Origin: Phymatolithon calcareum
Taxonomy: Eukaryota; Rhodophyta; Florideophyceae; Hapalidiales
Assembly: GCA_977006965.1 (NCBI GenBank)
Contig: OZ345378.1
Coordinates: 1,860,001 to 1,924,000, forward strand
DNA: 64,000 bases
Direction of reading: 5' to 3'
A program made the position numbers and the translations under genes. The notes beneath the pieces were generated by a model. The model made no database searches, was not told the origin of the DNA, and saw nothing but the letters and a program-made list of their open reading frames with translations. This document shows positions 20,341 through 29,930 of this stretch, one piece after another. Each line of letters opens with the position of its first letter. The first letter of the stretch is position 1.

Positions 20341-20639
20341 TGTGCAAAAACGCGGTGCCTTCCATTTACTAAAGGTGTGTGCTCGAGCTACTTATATACC
20401 CCTAGATGAGTGAAGATAACCATGAAGACACGTGTGGTCTCACATGCTGGGCGGCGGTTGCTACTAATAGTTATGATCGCCTGACCGACACTATTTTGGT
20501 AATGCTGATGATCGTGACTGTTCAGACAAAGTGCGAATACGATACCGAACGTTACAAGTATCGTATGGCCAAGGAAGCTCTTAACTCACAGAGTCGTTAT
20601 GCGAGAAGAGTAAACGGTAAGTTTGCTCCATGAGCTGCA
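20341..20639 (-). repeat. 5' LTR of the Ty3/gypsy element
   Basis: 299 bp, on the minus strand TGCAGCTCATGG...TTTTTGCACA. It differs from the 3' LTR at roughly 20 positions by eye, so the insertion is not very recent. Confidence 0.93.
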
Positions 20640-20871
20640 GTGTCTTATGTATTTATGTAAACTGCTTTCTCCCCGCTTGTGGCTCGCAAGGCAGTGCTTT
20701 ATTGCTGAATTATCTTCTACTAAGATTACGGTTCGGCGTTATTTCTGCTAGGGAATTAGGAAAGCGCTCCTTTTCTGCCTACCGCTCAAAATACGATTCG
20801 ATTCCATGCAGAGCAAACGCGGTGGTTCCACGATCCGCAATTCCACTTTGACGGCCTGAAGGGGGATATAT
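20640..20871. other. Pre-insertion flank of the Ty3/gypsy element
   Basis: Together with 13250-13413 this is the original locus. It shows no recognisable coding frame. Confidence 0.4.
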
Positions 20872-21119
20872 GTTGATTTATAATAAAAGCTCCCAAAGCC
20901 TCAATTTGAGTAACAGGGCAGCTTCTCGCTGTTTTCCATACTCATCTCTCTACTATCCTTCTAATATCTCCTGAATCCGAATATCTCTCCCTGTGAGGGC
21001 CCGAGTAAGTCTTTTGCATTCATATTCCGTTTCTTGGTCCATCTTCGTAGACCGTAGTATACGTTGCAACACGATAAGCTCAACCACAGCACCAGTCCCA
21101 AAGTACTTCGCCAGAATGG
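20872..21119 (-). pseudogene. LINE B 3' fragment
   Basis: Closely matches the 9951-10444 copy (CTCCCAAAGCCTCAATTTGAG on the plus strand and the VVELIVLQRILR coding end). It is truncated at CCAGAATGG. A degenerate duplication, GACGGCC[TA]GA, flanks it. Confidence 0.8.
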
Positions 21120-21307
21120 TGGACGGCCAGAGCAGAGCGTCTTAAGATATGGACCATATGGTTGGGATTATCTTGCAAATGAGTGATCTCTCTCTGCTGC
21201 AATGCCTCAGTTTAAGATGCGATCAGGATCGGATCTGAAAAAAATGGCGAGGCGAGCGACTGCACACCCTGCAAAAACGGCGCCAATAACTGCCACTAGA
21301 CTAATAG

Positions 21308-21579
21308 TATGTTTGTTTGTTTGTTAATTGCATGATATTCGAGCTACACTAAGGTACCTCACATCTAGGGGGCCTCTAAGATGTTCACGAGCTGGATGTA
21401 TTCTGAGTACTTGCGTAACTGCTTCCCGCGAGTATTGCGGCAAACCACTACGCGGCGAAATCCGTGTGCCCTTCGCGGAACGTAATTCAATTCTTGCTTG
21501 TAACAGGACTCGAACCGGCGACCTCACATTCCTTCCTGTATCAAACCGAAACATGCGCACAGGTGCGCGAAGGCAGTTT
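21308..21579 (-). mobile_element. tRNA-derived SINE, copy 2
   Basis: A 272-bp element between perfect 16-bp TSDs, GCCACTAGACTAATAG (21292-21307 and 21580-21595). The minus strand shows a perfect B box, GGTTCGAGTCC (21506-21516), preceded by GAGGTCGCC as in a tRNA T arm. A degenerate A box is likely at TGTGCGCATGTTTCGG. The tail is (CAAA)n (21309-21324 on the plus strand). The allelic empty site is preserved in the solo LTR at 23740-23760, which proves the insertion. Confidence 0.9.
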
Positions 21580-21731
21580 GCCACTAGACTAATAGCACGT
21601 TGAGTGTTATTCGGTCTCTTCGATTAATTAGTTGGTTCCTCTTGGAAGAGTCGTTCACCCTACTGTGTTGGCAGTGGCCGTGGATAGATCGCAAGGAATG
21701 GCTATAGAGCTCCTAGGTCGATGGTGATAAT

Positions 21732-21936
21732 TTTTTTGCAACTGTTTAGTTGTTTATTTGAAAGCCCTCATTAACACTCCTAAGACTGTACGGGAGCAGC
21801 TTTTCGTAGCTTGTTCATTCTAGTATACAGGGACTCGTCGTTCTCCATATTGTCAATTATGGTGACGCTGTAGAGTAGTACGGAGTCTAATGCCTTTTCG
21901 GTTCTTAACATTTCTCCGGAGTCCAGTTCATACTTT
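21732..21936 (-). pseudogene. LINE A 3' stub, 205 bp
   Basis: Flanked by perfect 12-bp TSDs, GATGGTGATAAT (21720-21731 and 21937-21948). The plus strand starts with the T-run of the poly(A) tail and holds the LINE A 3' UTR (AAAGCCCTCATTAACACTCC, GACTGTACGGGAG) and the last codons of the protein. The solo LTR at 23.9 kb shows one uninterrupted GATGGTGATAATG. Confidence 0.88.
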
Positions 21937-22109
21937 GATGGTGATAATGTTGTTCATTACACCCCTGCATCATCATTGCGTGTCTACAATTTGGAAAGCA
22001 AGGCTTGGCTGGAGCATTGACCTCTGTTTTTCAGCGACATTCGATACTAACGTTTACACAAATGGTACATCGAGTATTCATTAGCGCTATCCGCGAAGGG
22101 ATGCTAGAG

Positions 22110-22390
22110 AATATATTTCTTCTATAAAGTTGTGTCTCACTTCGACGAGGTCGCTGAGAAGAGCCTTGAGTCCTTACAGCGCAACCTCAGACGACCGCAA
22201 CTCAACGGAGAGACCGAGGGCGAAACAATGCGGGCGAAGGACAGACTATTAGAATTAGAGAATATTATGACGGAAGAAATGATAGTGTGATGCGATATTC
22301 TTAGACAATGCGACAGTAGTATACGGGAAGCTGCTCTAGTGTCGGCGAACTCTGGCGTTGAGGGCTTCTAAAATAAAAATTTACAATTCC
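22110..22390 (+). pseudogene. LINE A 3' end
   Basis: The frame HFDEVAEKSLESLQRNLRRP, then RLLELENIM, aligns with the LINE A-variant C terminus at 39.15 kb. It is followed by TGAGGGCTTCTAAAATAAAA, the 3' UTR end. Confidence 0.6.
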
Positions 22391-23580
22391 CCCCAGTAAG
22401 TAATCACGTGAGAGGGTCAATCATGAGGTCCGAAGGTCCAGAGGACTGGCCCTCGGACGGCAGTGATTTGAACTTGGGACAATTCCGTACTCCTACGTCA
22501 TAGCGAATTTACTAAGTACTAGTATGTACCGACTGAGATCAACTCGATATAGACTTTCCTCCAATGTCAGGTCAGCAATAAATAGAGGGAATTTTGCCTC
22601 TTTCTCACATACACGCGTCCTTCCACAAATAGCGATGTCTGGATTTTCTACAGCGAGGAAAGTTTCTCATTGAAATCATTTTGGAATGGAACACCTCGAT
22701 CTCGGACGAACGCCGCAGATTTGATCTAGTAAACTCGTTCAACATCTCATATACAGTTGCACTACCACAGATACATCCGACGTAGAGGCATTCGATGCCC
22801 TTCTGTTAGTCCAGAGTCGAAGAATTTCTGATCTTTTTCTTTAGCATCTGAGAACATTAATGTGGCGAAAAATCATTTCTATTTCTTATGCTCGTTTCTT
22901 TCGGCGAATGACTGGCTCTATGCCGACGGCATTTTCCATCATTTTTACCCAAAACAGTTGTTTTGTACTGACGATTGACATTACTGTTAGCCCTTCATCG
23001 AGTCAGGGGTCTTCTGCTCGCTTCGTTTTCGCCAATGGTATTGGCAGGTGATAGAGAGAAGCTGTTGCTTCCTTCATAAGGCGGAAAAATGGGTAAGTCC
23101 GATGCGCACGGAAGGTAGAGCGGCTTCCACTCGACTAGGCGTTAACGCCGACTGGCAAAGTTACCACTCTTTTTCGCATTCCCTTGATTTGTATCGCTCC
23201 ATTTACTTCGGAATCAACATTCTTCTATCTTGTTCCACAGCAGAGCGTTGGGAAGCCCCTTGTTTGTATGGTTGAGTATTGAGCGTACACTTGCTGTTTT
23301 CGGGCACTGACAAATTTATCGCTGAGGTGTGCTGTCGTTAGTGAGTCGATTCGATTTGGCAGTTGCCTCTGAAACTCACCGGCATGTCCCTGAATTAACA
23401 TCAAAACTTTCTTGACAGCAGATGCCCTTCGAGATCGAGCATTTCTTGATGAATGCCGCATTTCCCGTAGGTTAAGGGAAGGACACACATTCAACCATCG
23501 GAAGCACGAGTATATTGGAGCGATGTTTGTACGCTGCCTAAGTGGGTCCAAGGTGTCAGTAAGGTATACTGTGAAGTGAC
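22391..23580. other. Unassigned, with a 122-codon minus-strand frame
   Basis: The minus-strand frame at 23225-23593 is open for 122 codons (LREMRHSSRNARSRRASAVK, LPNRIDSLTTAHLSDKFVSA). It starts just downstream of the TATA box in the adjacent solo LTR, so it could be read from it. No family is recognised. A weak tRNA-like pattern at 22440-22545 was not accepted. Confidence 0.3.
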
Positions 23581-23584
23581 TTCC

Positions 23585-23932
23585 TGTAATCACTGGGAGT
23601 GAAAAGATAAGGGTTGGAGTTTATCTTGAAAAGGGGTGATGTCTCTGTGATGCGATGCCTCTGTCTAAGTTGCGATCGGAATCGCTGCTTAAATAGGGCG
23701 GGGGCGAGCGATTGCACACCCTGCAAAAAGGGGGGCACTAACCGACGCTAGACTAAAAGTACGTTGAGTGTTAGTCGGTGTCTGCGATAAATCCGTTGGT
23801 TCCTCTTGGAAGAGTCGTTCACCATACTATGTTGACGGTGTCGGTAGGTATATCGCAAGGAGCCGTTGTAGAGCTCCTAGGTCGATGGTGATAATGTTGT
23901 TCCTTACACCCCTGCAACATTGCGTGTCTACA
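23585..23932 (-). mobile_element. Solo LTR, 348 bp, copy 2
   Basis: Plus-strand ends are TGTAATCACT and GTGTCTACA, flanked by the 4-bp duplication TTCC (23581-23584 and 23933-23936). The minus strand carries CCGCCCTATTTAAGCAG, a TATA box in a GC-rich context, about 110 bp before the LTR end. No internal retroelement sequence flanks it, so it is best read as a solo LTR left by recombination. It is a different family from the 13.4-20.6 kb element. Confidence 0.75.
23688..23695 (-). promoter_or_regulatory. TATA box of the solo LTR
   Basis: TATTTAAG on the minus strand. The copy at 21.2 kb has AT-rich but altered sequence here. Confidence 0.5.
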
Positions 23933-24097
23933 TTCCTCAGATTGATCATCTTTTTAGTCCAGCGATGGTCAGTACTCTCTTAAGTCCTCGGACGGTACAT
24001 TACAAAGCCGGGGACGGACCCAAAACCGAAGATACAAAGGATCGAAGTTTATTTACAAATTTTCTCCTCGCGGCTACTCAACAAGAACATGAAAAAC

Positions 24098-24496
24098 TCA
24101 TACGAAGATACCGTAGCGCTTAAGCTGCTCTACAGCGCTTTGTTTTTCTCTTTGACACACTTCGAGAATACTTTTTAGAAGCGCTTTCTCAGACTCCGTA
24201 GTGTTAATGATTCGTTCCAAGGCGCGAACATATGCGTCTCGTCCGTGCTGGCGTGCAGTCTTCCGAATTCGGCGCTTCTCGGCGTCAGTTCCATTTCGCA
24301 ATTGCTCGCCATGACGCGCCTCGTACTTTTTTGCTTCCTCTTCTTCGATCATTCGTGCGATAAGAATTGCGCGCGAACCTTGAGGCGACGATGATTTTCT
24401 CGGGCAACACGAAGCTGTCGACGGTAGCTGTCCCGTGGATCTAGTCGACGTTGTGCAGTCTCCCCGCCTTGTTTTCAGTACTCTCCTGTTGCACAT
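24098..24496 (-). CDS. Basic coiled-coil protein, family C copy 2
   Basis: 132 residues from ATG at 24496-24494 (MCNRRVLKTRRGD). The Ser/Thr-rich N terminus leads to RMIEEEEAKKYEARHGEQL, KRRIRKTARQHGRDAYVRAL, and NTTESEKALLKSILEVCQRE, ending RYGIFV. It is closest to copy 1: both have KALLKSILEVC, while copies 3 and 4 have KAIL[KN]T. The open frame extends upstream to 24862, but that part lacks similarity and crosses the TATA box, so the shorter start is preferred. Confidence 0.75.
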   Translation of the reverse strand: MCNRRVLKTRRGDCTTSTRSTGQLPSTASCCPRKSSSPQGSRAILIARMIEEEEAKKYEARHGEQLRNGTDAEKRRIRKTARQHGRDAYVRALERIINTTESEKALLKSILEVCQREKQSAVEQLKRYGIFV

Positions 24497-24548
24497 TGCT
24501 GGATGGCTAATTGAGGATGCGAGGTATCTCTTTGGGTTGGCTCCCCTT

Positions 24549-24555
24549 CTTATAG
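24549..24555 (-). promoter_or_regulatory. TATA box of family C copy 2
   Basis: CTATAAG on the minus strand, 53 bp upstream of the ATG. Confidence 0.55.
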
Positions 24556-24899
24556 GCAGCACAAGAGTGGGGCTATAGTTTGGGAATGACAGGTTAGAGA
24601 ATACCCGACCCCTCGTATCCTCATTCTGTCTATGTGGTTCTAAACATAATGAATGACATGCAAAACTGCGAATGAGATTAAGCTTAAATATTTTGATGGA
24701 TTCCTCGGCGATGGAATAGATTTCCAGCATCCGATTCGCGAATAACATAACGAAAATATCCGAGAGTAGTGGAAAGGATCTTGCAATCATCTCACGTGAA
24801 AAAGATAGACGACTCTTTACGTTGAGCTGCTGTATCCAGTCAAGATCCTGTTCCGACAACACGAAGATTCATCTGTGCGCTTTCCTCTACCACTCTGCT

Positions 24900-24976
24900 G
24901 TTGTGGAAACGAGGTTTACTATAGTAAACTCGTACTGAGGGCTTTTAAATAAACAACCAAACAGTTGCGTCAAAAA
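24900..24976 (+). repeat. LINE A 3' terminal stub
   Basis: GAGGGCTTTTAAATAAACAA, then CAGTTG and AAAAAAG, matches the terminal LINE A 3' UTR variant of 21.75 and 35.5 kb in the opposite orientation. Confidence 0.6.
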
Positions 24977-26353
24977 AGTAGTAAATCTGTTTCCACGAAA
25001 GCAACAACCAGTCGGCCGCTGCAAGCAAGGCTACCCTACAGTAGATCTATCTCAATAGGGTCAGGAACCCAAATAAGGATAACTTCATCCAGGAGTAGCA
25101 AGCAACATGTATTGATATCAGAACACCAGAAAATCAACTTTGCAGAGAGTGTACTGAATTCTTTTTCCGGACGGCCATCGGTCTGGACTTTTTTGTTCCA
25201 ACTCGCACTAAATTTGCGCGGATGTTGAGCACGATGCACCAATCACTTGCTTGCACTGCTCGAGCATGGCAGAATGCATTGCCCTGATAAGAGGTTGCAG
25301 AACACGTCTCTGTTCGTGATTGAGAACACAGTACAGTATCGACTGTACGCCATCTGTCTCCCTGACTATTCAGATTACATGTATTCACTGTCAGACAGTG
25401 AGTACGTGTGATCTGAATAGTCGGGGAGACAGGCATTTTTTGCAGCTGTGCCAAAATAAATTCCACTCGTGTGAGGCTGAATCCTTGTGAATGTCTCAAA
25501 TGCATATGATATTGTGCGAACCTACGATTCGATACCCAGTCTACTCATACTTTATTGTGCGTTGACTTTGCTGTGCGAATCTGCAAGACACCCGTTTATG
25601 CAAATGCCTGTGATCCAATTGCGCGAGGTGCCACAGCGTCTGCAACTTGCATCAAGGATGTACATTTCCGTCTTGGTTTGTGTCGCAAATTCGAGGGCGG
25701 GAATAATCACTGTCGAGAAGACAAGAAACATCGGGTCTCAAGTGGCTCCGTCTCGCACACTGCCGCCTGTTTCTCATAACATGACAGTAAATTCGGAGAC
25801 AGTTTAACTGGCTCTGGATGAGCACCGCTTCATCCTCCAGCGCCGATGACCAGATTCGGAATTGTATAAATGCGACAGCACCCGAGCAGAGCATTGTGTC
25901 GGAAGGCAGTTGGAATAAAAATCACCAAGTCTTGGTCGGCTCAGTGCTCCTTCCGGGAGCACATGGAGAGAAGTGGCTGGTGTAGGCTTCTCGCCATGCC
26001 CGGTCCCCGTTTGGGAAACCAGCGGTCATAACGGATCACTAAGACTAACTGGTGTGTGACGACATTCTTGAACAGCACGTGGACCTTCGCGAGGTTCTAC
26101 AACGCTGAGCGCGCGAAAGGTAATAAACTCTCTTTGCTCTGAACTGTTCATTGCCGTTTTGCGACAGTTCGTGGAAAGCGATAAAGATCTCATTAGATTC
26201 TCACTTGCTCTACTGCCGAAAGATCGCTAACACGGAAGGTGAGCGCCTACAACTGTTCTGCAACAGCTTCTAAATGTTCAGAAGTTGGAATATGGCTAAG
26301 GATCTCTCACGTCATAGCTCTTTTATGGTTTTGGCACGCAGTATACCAATAAT
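24977..26353. other. Mostly unassigned; one hairpin and one dispersed repeat
   Basis: Apart from the hairpin at 25354-25432, a repeat (family H, about 25945-26035) matches 34685-34770 in inverted orientation around GACCGCTGGTTTCCCAAACG. A 74-codon plus-strand frame at 25555-25779 has six Cys (RLGLCRKFEGGNNHC), but no family is recognised. Confidence 0.35.
25354..25432. repeat. 39-bp inverted repeat / hairpin with only G-U-compatible mismatches
   Basis: Arms 25354-25392 and 25394-25432 are complementary over 39 bp. The four mismatches all have T in the left arm opposite G in the right arm, so in a plus-strand RNA every position would pair (35 Watson-Crick and four G-U). The folded loop would be CAG. 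A T-run (25436-25441) follows the right arm. Confidence 0.75.
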
Positions 26354-26491
26354 CTTACGTCTGGAGACGGAACGTCCACCCCACCTTATAATCAAGTTCG
26401 CAGCGATTTCTTTGGAACCAGAATTATTCTTATAACACAATCCAGATGCGTTCGCATTATGTGAGAACAGCATTCGGTCTCCAGACGTAAG
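26354..26491. repeat. 138-bp unit with 15-bp perfect terminal inverted repeats
   Basis: CTTACGTCTGGAGAC at 26354-26368 is mirrored by GTCTCCAGACGTAAG at 26477-26491. The size fits a MITE, but no target duplication is evident. Confidence 0.45.
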
Positions 26492-26682
26492 TTTATTAGC
26501 CAAGTGAGCACAATGACTGTACAAGAACTATACTGTAAAAGACCAGCTGTACTCTAAATTTTGAACAACGAAAATTTGTTAGGGATCAGCTTTAAGCACT
26601 CACCGTACGTGTGAGCGATCTTGCGCAATGAAGCGTAATACCATTCCCTGAAACTGTTAAGGAAGTGTATCGTTGTCTGTCT

Positions 26683-27637
26683 TTTTTTTTTTTTTGAATT
26701 TTGAATTTATTAAACGCCCTCAGAAACATTCATAAGACTGTAAGGGAGATGCGTTTCAGATGCTACTACCTTGGTAGCTCCGTTAAAGCCCACAAAAGCT
26801 CGTTGCTATCGTCGTAGCCCTAGCTGCAAAAACCCTCCTCCAGAGAAGGTGGAGGGAAAAGCTTAGAGTCCACTTGTCCTGTTCGTAGGAATCTCAGCGT
26901 CGCCGTTCTATTTTGTCTTGGTCTATTCCATGTCGCCATAAAAGACGATTGTGAGGAATAGTACTTTGTCAAGTGCCTTTTCAGTCTCACTAGTCTCCTC
27001 TTCTGTTAGTCGATATCTTTGAAGGTACACTTCGAGCTTGTTCATGAGAGTTGGTACGATTTCACCGAATTTGTCTTCCAGAAGTGTGATACTCAATGGG
27101 GGAAAACGTCCGAATGCCCATTTAATCGCCAATTGGCGGTGACGTGCTTTCGGTAGTCTGATGATGGCGGGGGTAGACCCGGGAATATCATAAGGAATAT
27201 TCCTCTTTCTGCTCGCCTCCAAGCCTTCTCCTTCGTCTTTAATGAGCAGGTCCCTCAACGATTTTGCTGAAACTCGCTGCTTAAGATAGGTTAGTGCCGT
27301 CTCGAATAGGTCGTGATGTAGCATTGATGATATGTCACGACACACCCATTGCAATTCCTCAACGTCTCTTTCCTCTCTTGGGACTGCGAGCAAGCCCATT
27401 TTCCTTGTTCTGGCTCGTTCAAGCATTCGTAACGCTAGAACTAATCTTCTGTCTTCCGCATTATGTATGCGACAGAGGAGACGAAGTCTCGCTGTTCGAT
27501 TTTTTGCGATTGGACCAAATACTTGTCCAAAAAAAGTCTTCTCCACGTCTGCAATAGCTGTTTGAACTCTTGTCGTCCATGGCGTCAGGTGCATGGCATA
27601 TTCCCATCTTGGCTGTATCAAGGCCTTGTACAACTTG
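26683..27637 (-). pseudogene. LINE A, 5'-truncated, with TSD and poly(A)
   Basis: A 955-bp insertion with a T14 run at its left end (poly(A) on the minus strand) and perfect 13-bp TSDs, TCGTTGTCTGTCT (26670-26682 and 27638-27650). It encodes an uninterrupted C-terminal LINE A frame: LIQPRWEYAMHLTPWTTRV, RTARLRLLCRIHNAEDRRLV, LPKARHRQLAIKWAFGRFPP, RYRLTEEETSETEKALDKVL. The lack of stops suggests this is one of the youngest LINE A insertions. It begins inside the post-RT region, so it cannot make an enzyme. Confidence 0.92.
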
Positions 27638-27650
27638 TCGTTGTCTGTCT

Positions 27651-29930
27651 GCTGTGTGCTGCATTTGTATTCCTGCATTTCAGTGATTCCGTTCCATGTT
27701 TCCTATTTCGCTCTGCTGTGATGGCCCTAAAACCCGCCGGGAGAACTGTGGTACACGTCCAGAGTAGACAGCATTGCCAGTCGCGATTTGCTTTTGTGAA
27801 ATATTAATAGACTTTGACCAGAGTATTGTATTGAGAAGGGATCGAAATAACGCAATAGTATATTTTCACGGGCCTATCGGCGATCCATAATCAGTGAATT
27901 CACAGGCGCTAGCTCTGTCCAGTTGGCATTGACCATTGGAACAATACAGAATAGGTGAGCTAATTTCGGATACATGAATTGATTTTCCGACTGCTAGACT
28001 ATTGGAAGAATAGGCTAAGGCCATTCCGCTTCAGAATATGAAGAACCGTGGTATTAAATCTTTGCGCAGCGACTTCAAAACCTCTGGAAACGAGATATTC
28101 GTTTGATTTCTTCATTTAGAAACGTCAAGCAGAAAAGCGAGCATGGAAATCAAAGCAGGATTATACTGATGAAAGAAGAGCAAGCATACAAGAGGATATG
28201 ATCCAAACTAAGTAGTATCTGAGGAAGCTTGGTCAGATGCGAAATCAACCATGCATTGGCATCAGTTAAGCTTGGATTCGCTTTCTCCATTGTCTCTGTA
28301 TGCAATGAATTCCAAGGGTTGCAAGAAGAAGAAGAAATGGGAATTGTTATTCAATGGTTATTCTCAAGTAAATTCACTCCCCGTGATACCTCGTAGCTTC
28401 GTTTTTAATCTTGGCCAGTCAACGTTTGATACTCCTTTCAGTTGAAAATAGACACAAGTCTGGAAATTGCAATGTTGCCTCAAGCGTCTGCTGATGCGTT
28501 GGTAGCTTTCAAAATAATACTCTCCATTTCTTTCTTTCAGTGGAACAACTTGTCATACATATGGAGACATTCTGGCCCCCGCTCACAGTACACTATTAGG
28601 ATGATCGCAAACCCAAACAATCGCACGAAGGGTAAGGAAGAACAACAGTGACACTTCTCCGTTATGTTTTCAGTTTATGGCACACATATGCAGTGCGTTC
28701 CGGCTAAGCCCCGTGTCTGGCGGATCACAAACCAGAATGCAAACGTCACTGATTTGCAATGCAGAGTACCGACATGGCTAAGGAAAACTTTCAAAGGTCA
28801 TTGAAAGGGCAGAGAAAATCTATTTCCATGGCTCTCGCTGTGCGTCCTGGATCAAACGCAAATAGGGATATAGGGAATAGGCATCAGGAGACCTTTAAAC
28901 AAGAAAAAAGCTTTCATGCTCAAGACACTTTCTGCAGAAAACGATGGTCTGTCAATCGAACCACGAGTCGTCAATATCCACGAGAAAGAGGCTGCAGTTA
29001 TCGCTAGTGAGAGTAGAAAAAACAAAGACAACCCAAATAGGGGCGCATGTAGAGACATGTTTCCTTCGTTCTTATCGCATTGCACAGCCCGTTGTTGCCG
29101 GTCTCTCATACTTACACTTGGCAGTAATCCTAGAAAGTAGCTCTTGAACACCTTGAGAAAGGTAGAGAGAGCAGTCATAATCACATTTATGCGCGCGGAA
29201 GGGCTTCGTCAGCAGATGCTCCGTCAACAATAAGAACTGTCCCAAGCATGCTGTGATCGAAATAAGGCAAGACATCAAAAGATCTCGCGGTAAAATCGTA
29301 GGAGGCCGAAGTCACAAGAACCCTGTAGAGAGACTCTAATTTCTAAGCAATGAAATATTGTTTCGGCGAACTGTCGTAATCACTTTAGTGGGTTTCTGAA
29401 ATTCAGAAGAACATCAATCGCCCCAAGGTCCCGCGTTCGATCGGCGGTGAATAATTTGACAAAGGGAGAAAATTCGCAAGAAAAGTGCCGTATTACGCGG
29501 CGAGGTTGCACAATAGCATGACGCATCCGATGTCATCGCCGTCCAGATCATCATTGCGGTTGTGCTATGCTGCGCAATGTAAAGAACGGTGGGCCGAAGA
29601 CATATTTTGATCTAAGGATAATCATTTCTGCCAAGCTGTTGCTATTCATCGGGAAGCTTATTGAGTGGCAGTTGACATGGGAGTACTTCAGGAATACCAA
29701 CCGCGAAATGGATCATCGAATTCTCATCAAAGACAAAGATACACGGTATCTAGCGAAAATATATTGCACCAAACTCTGGATGAAGACTGTGAAAAGCAAG
29801 TTGTTTATTCATATTAAACTATAGTTGACAGTATTCCCCGTGCTGGGGACATACCGAAGTCACCTGATGTCTATTGCCGCGAATCACGCAGAGTTTGCTT
29901 AACTCTGCAATGTTTCGCCGCTTGAGCGAC
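27651..29930. other. Long stretch without recognised gene; F-like stub at 28460-28560
   Basis: GTTGCCTCAAGCGTCTGCTG at 28472 and the following AAAATAATA are a family F 3' end. Otherwise only short overlapping open frames on both strands occur (for example 28852-29184 minus and 28916-29140 plus). These oppose each other, and I trust neither. A tRNA-like T-arm string near 29425 was rejected. Confidence 0.35.

Larger units (their letters stand above)
13414..20639 (-). mobile_element. Ty3/gypsy chromodomain LTR retrotransposon, full length but inactive
   Basis: The 7226-bp element reads right to left: 5' LTR (20341-20639), primer-binding site, gag, protease, reverse transcriptase, RNase H, integrase, chromodomain, polypurine tract, 3' LTR (13414-13712). 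Both LTRs are exactly 299 bp and begin/end TG..CA. The flanking 5-mers are TTGTC (left) and GTGTC (right), a target duplication with one mismatch. Gag and pol carry several stops and at least one frameshift, and a LINE B (17395-about 19140) splits gag from protease. Without that LINE the element would be about 5.5 kb, normal for the group. Confidence 0.93.
21120..21988 (-). mobile_element. LTR-like element, copy 1, carrying a SINE and a LINE
   Basis: After subtracting the SINE (272 bp plus 16-bp TSD) and the LINE (205 bp plus 12-bp TSD) about 364 bp remain. These align along their length with the 348-bp solo LTR at 23585-23932, sharing for example GTTGGTTCCTCTTGGAAGAG, GAGCTCCTAGGTCGATGG and TTGCGTGTCTACA. 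The left end is unclear because a LINE B abuts it. Confidence 0.7.

Noticed and set aside
21577-21600. TAGTCTAGTGG on the minus strand as the SINE A box
   Set aside because: This string belongs to the 16-bp target duplication (also left of the element), so it is not SINE sequence.
22440-22545. tRNA-like pattern on the minus strand (AAGTTCAAATCAC with an upstream TAGTAAATTCGC)
   Set aside because: Acceptor and anticodon stems do not pair; at best an old tRNA-derived relic.
24496-24862. N-terminal extension of family C copy 2
   Set aside because: Crosses the TATA box, lacks similarity to the other copies, and is ordinary-looking upstream DNA.
29420-29450. T-arm-like string GGTCCCGCGTTCGATCGGCGG
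   Set aside because: No matching acceptor or D arm upstream; no cloverleaf.
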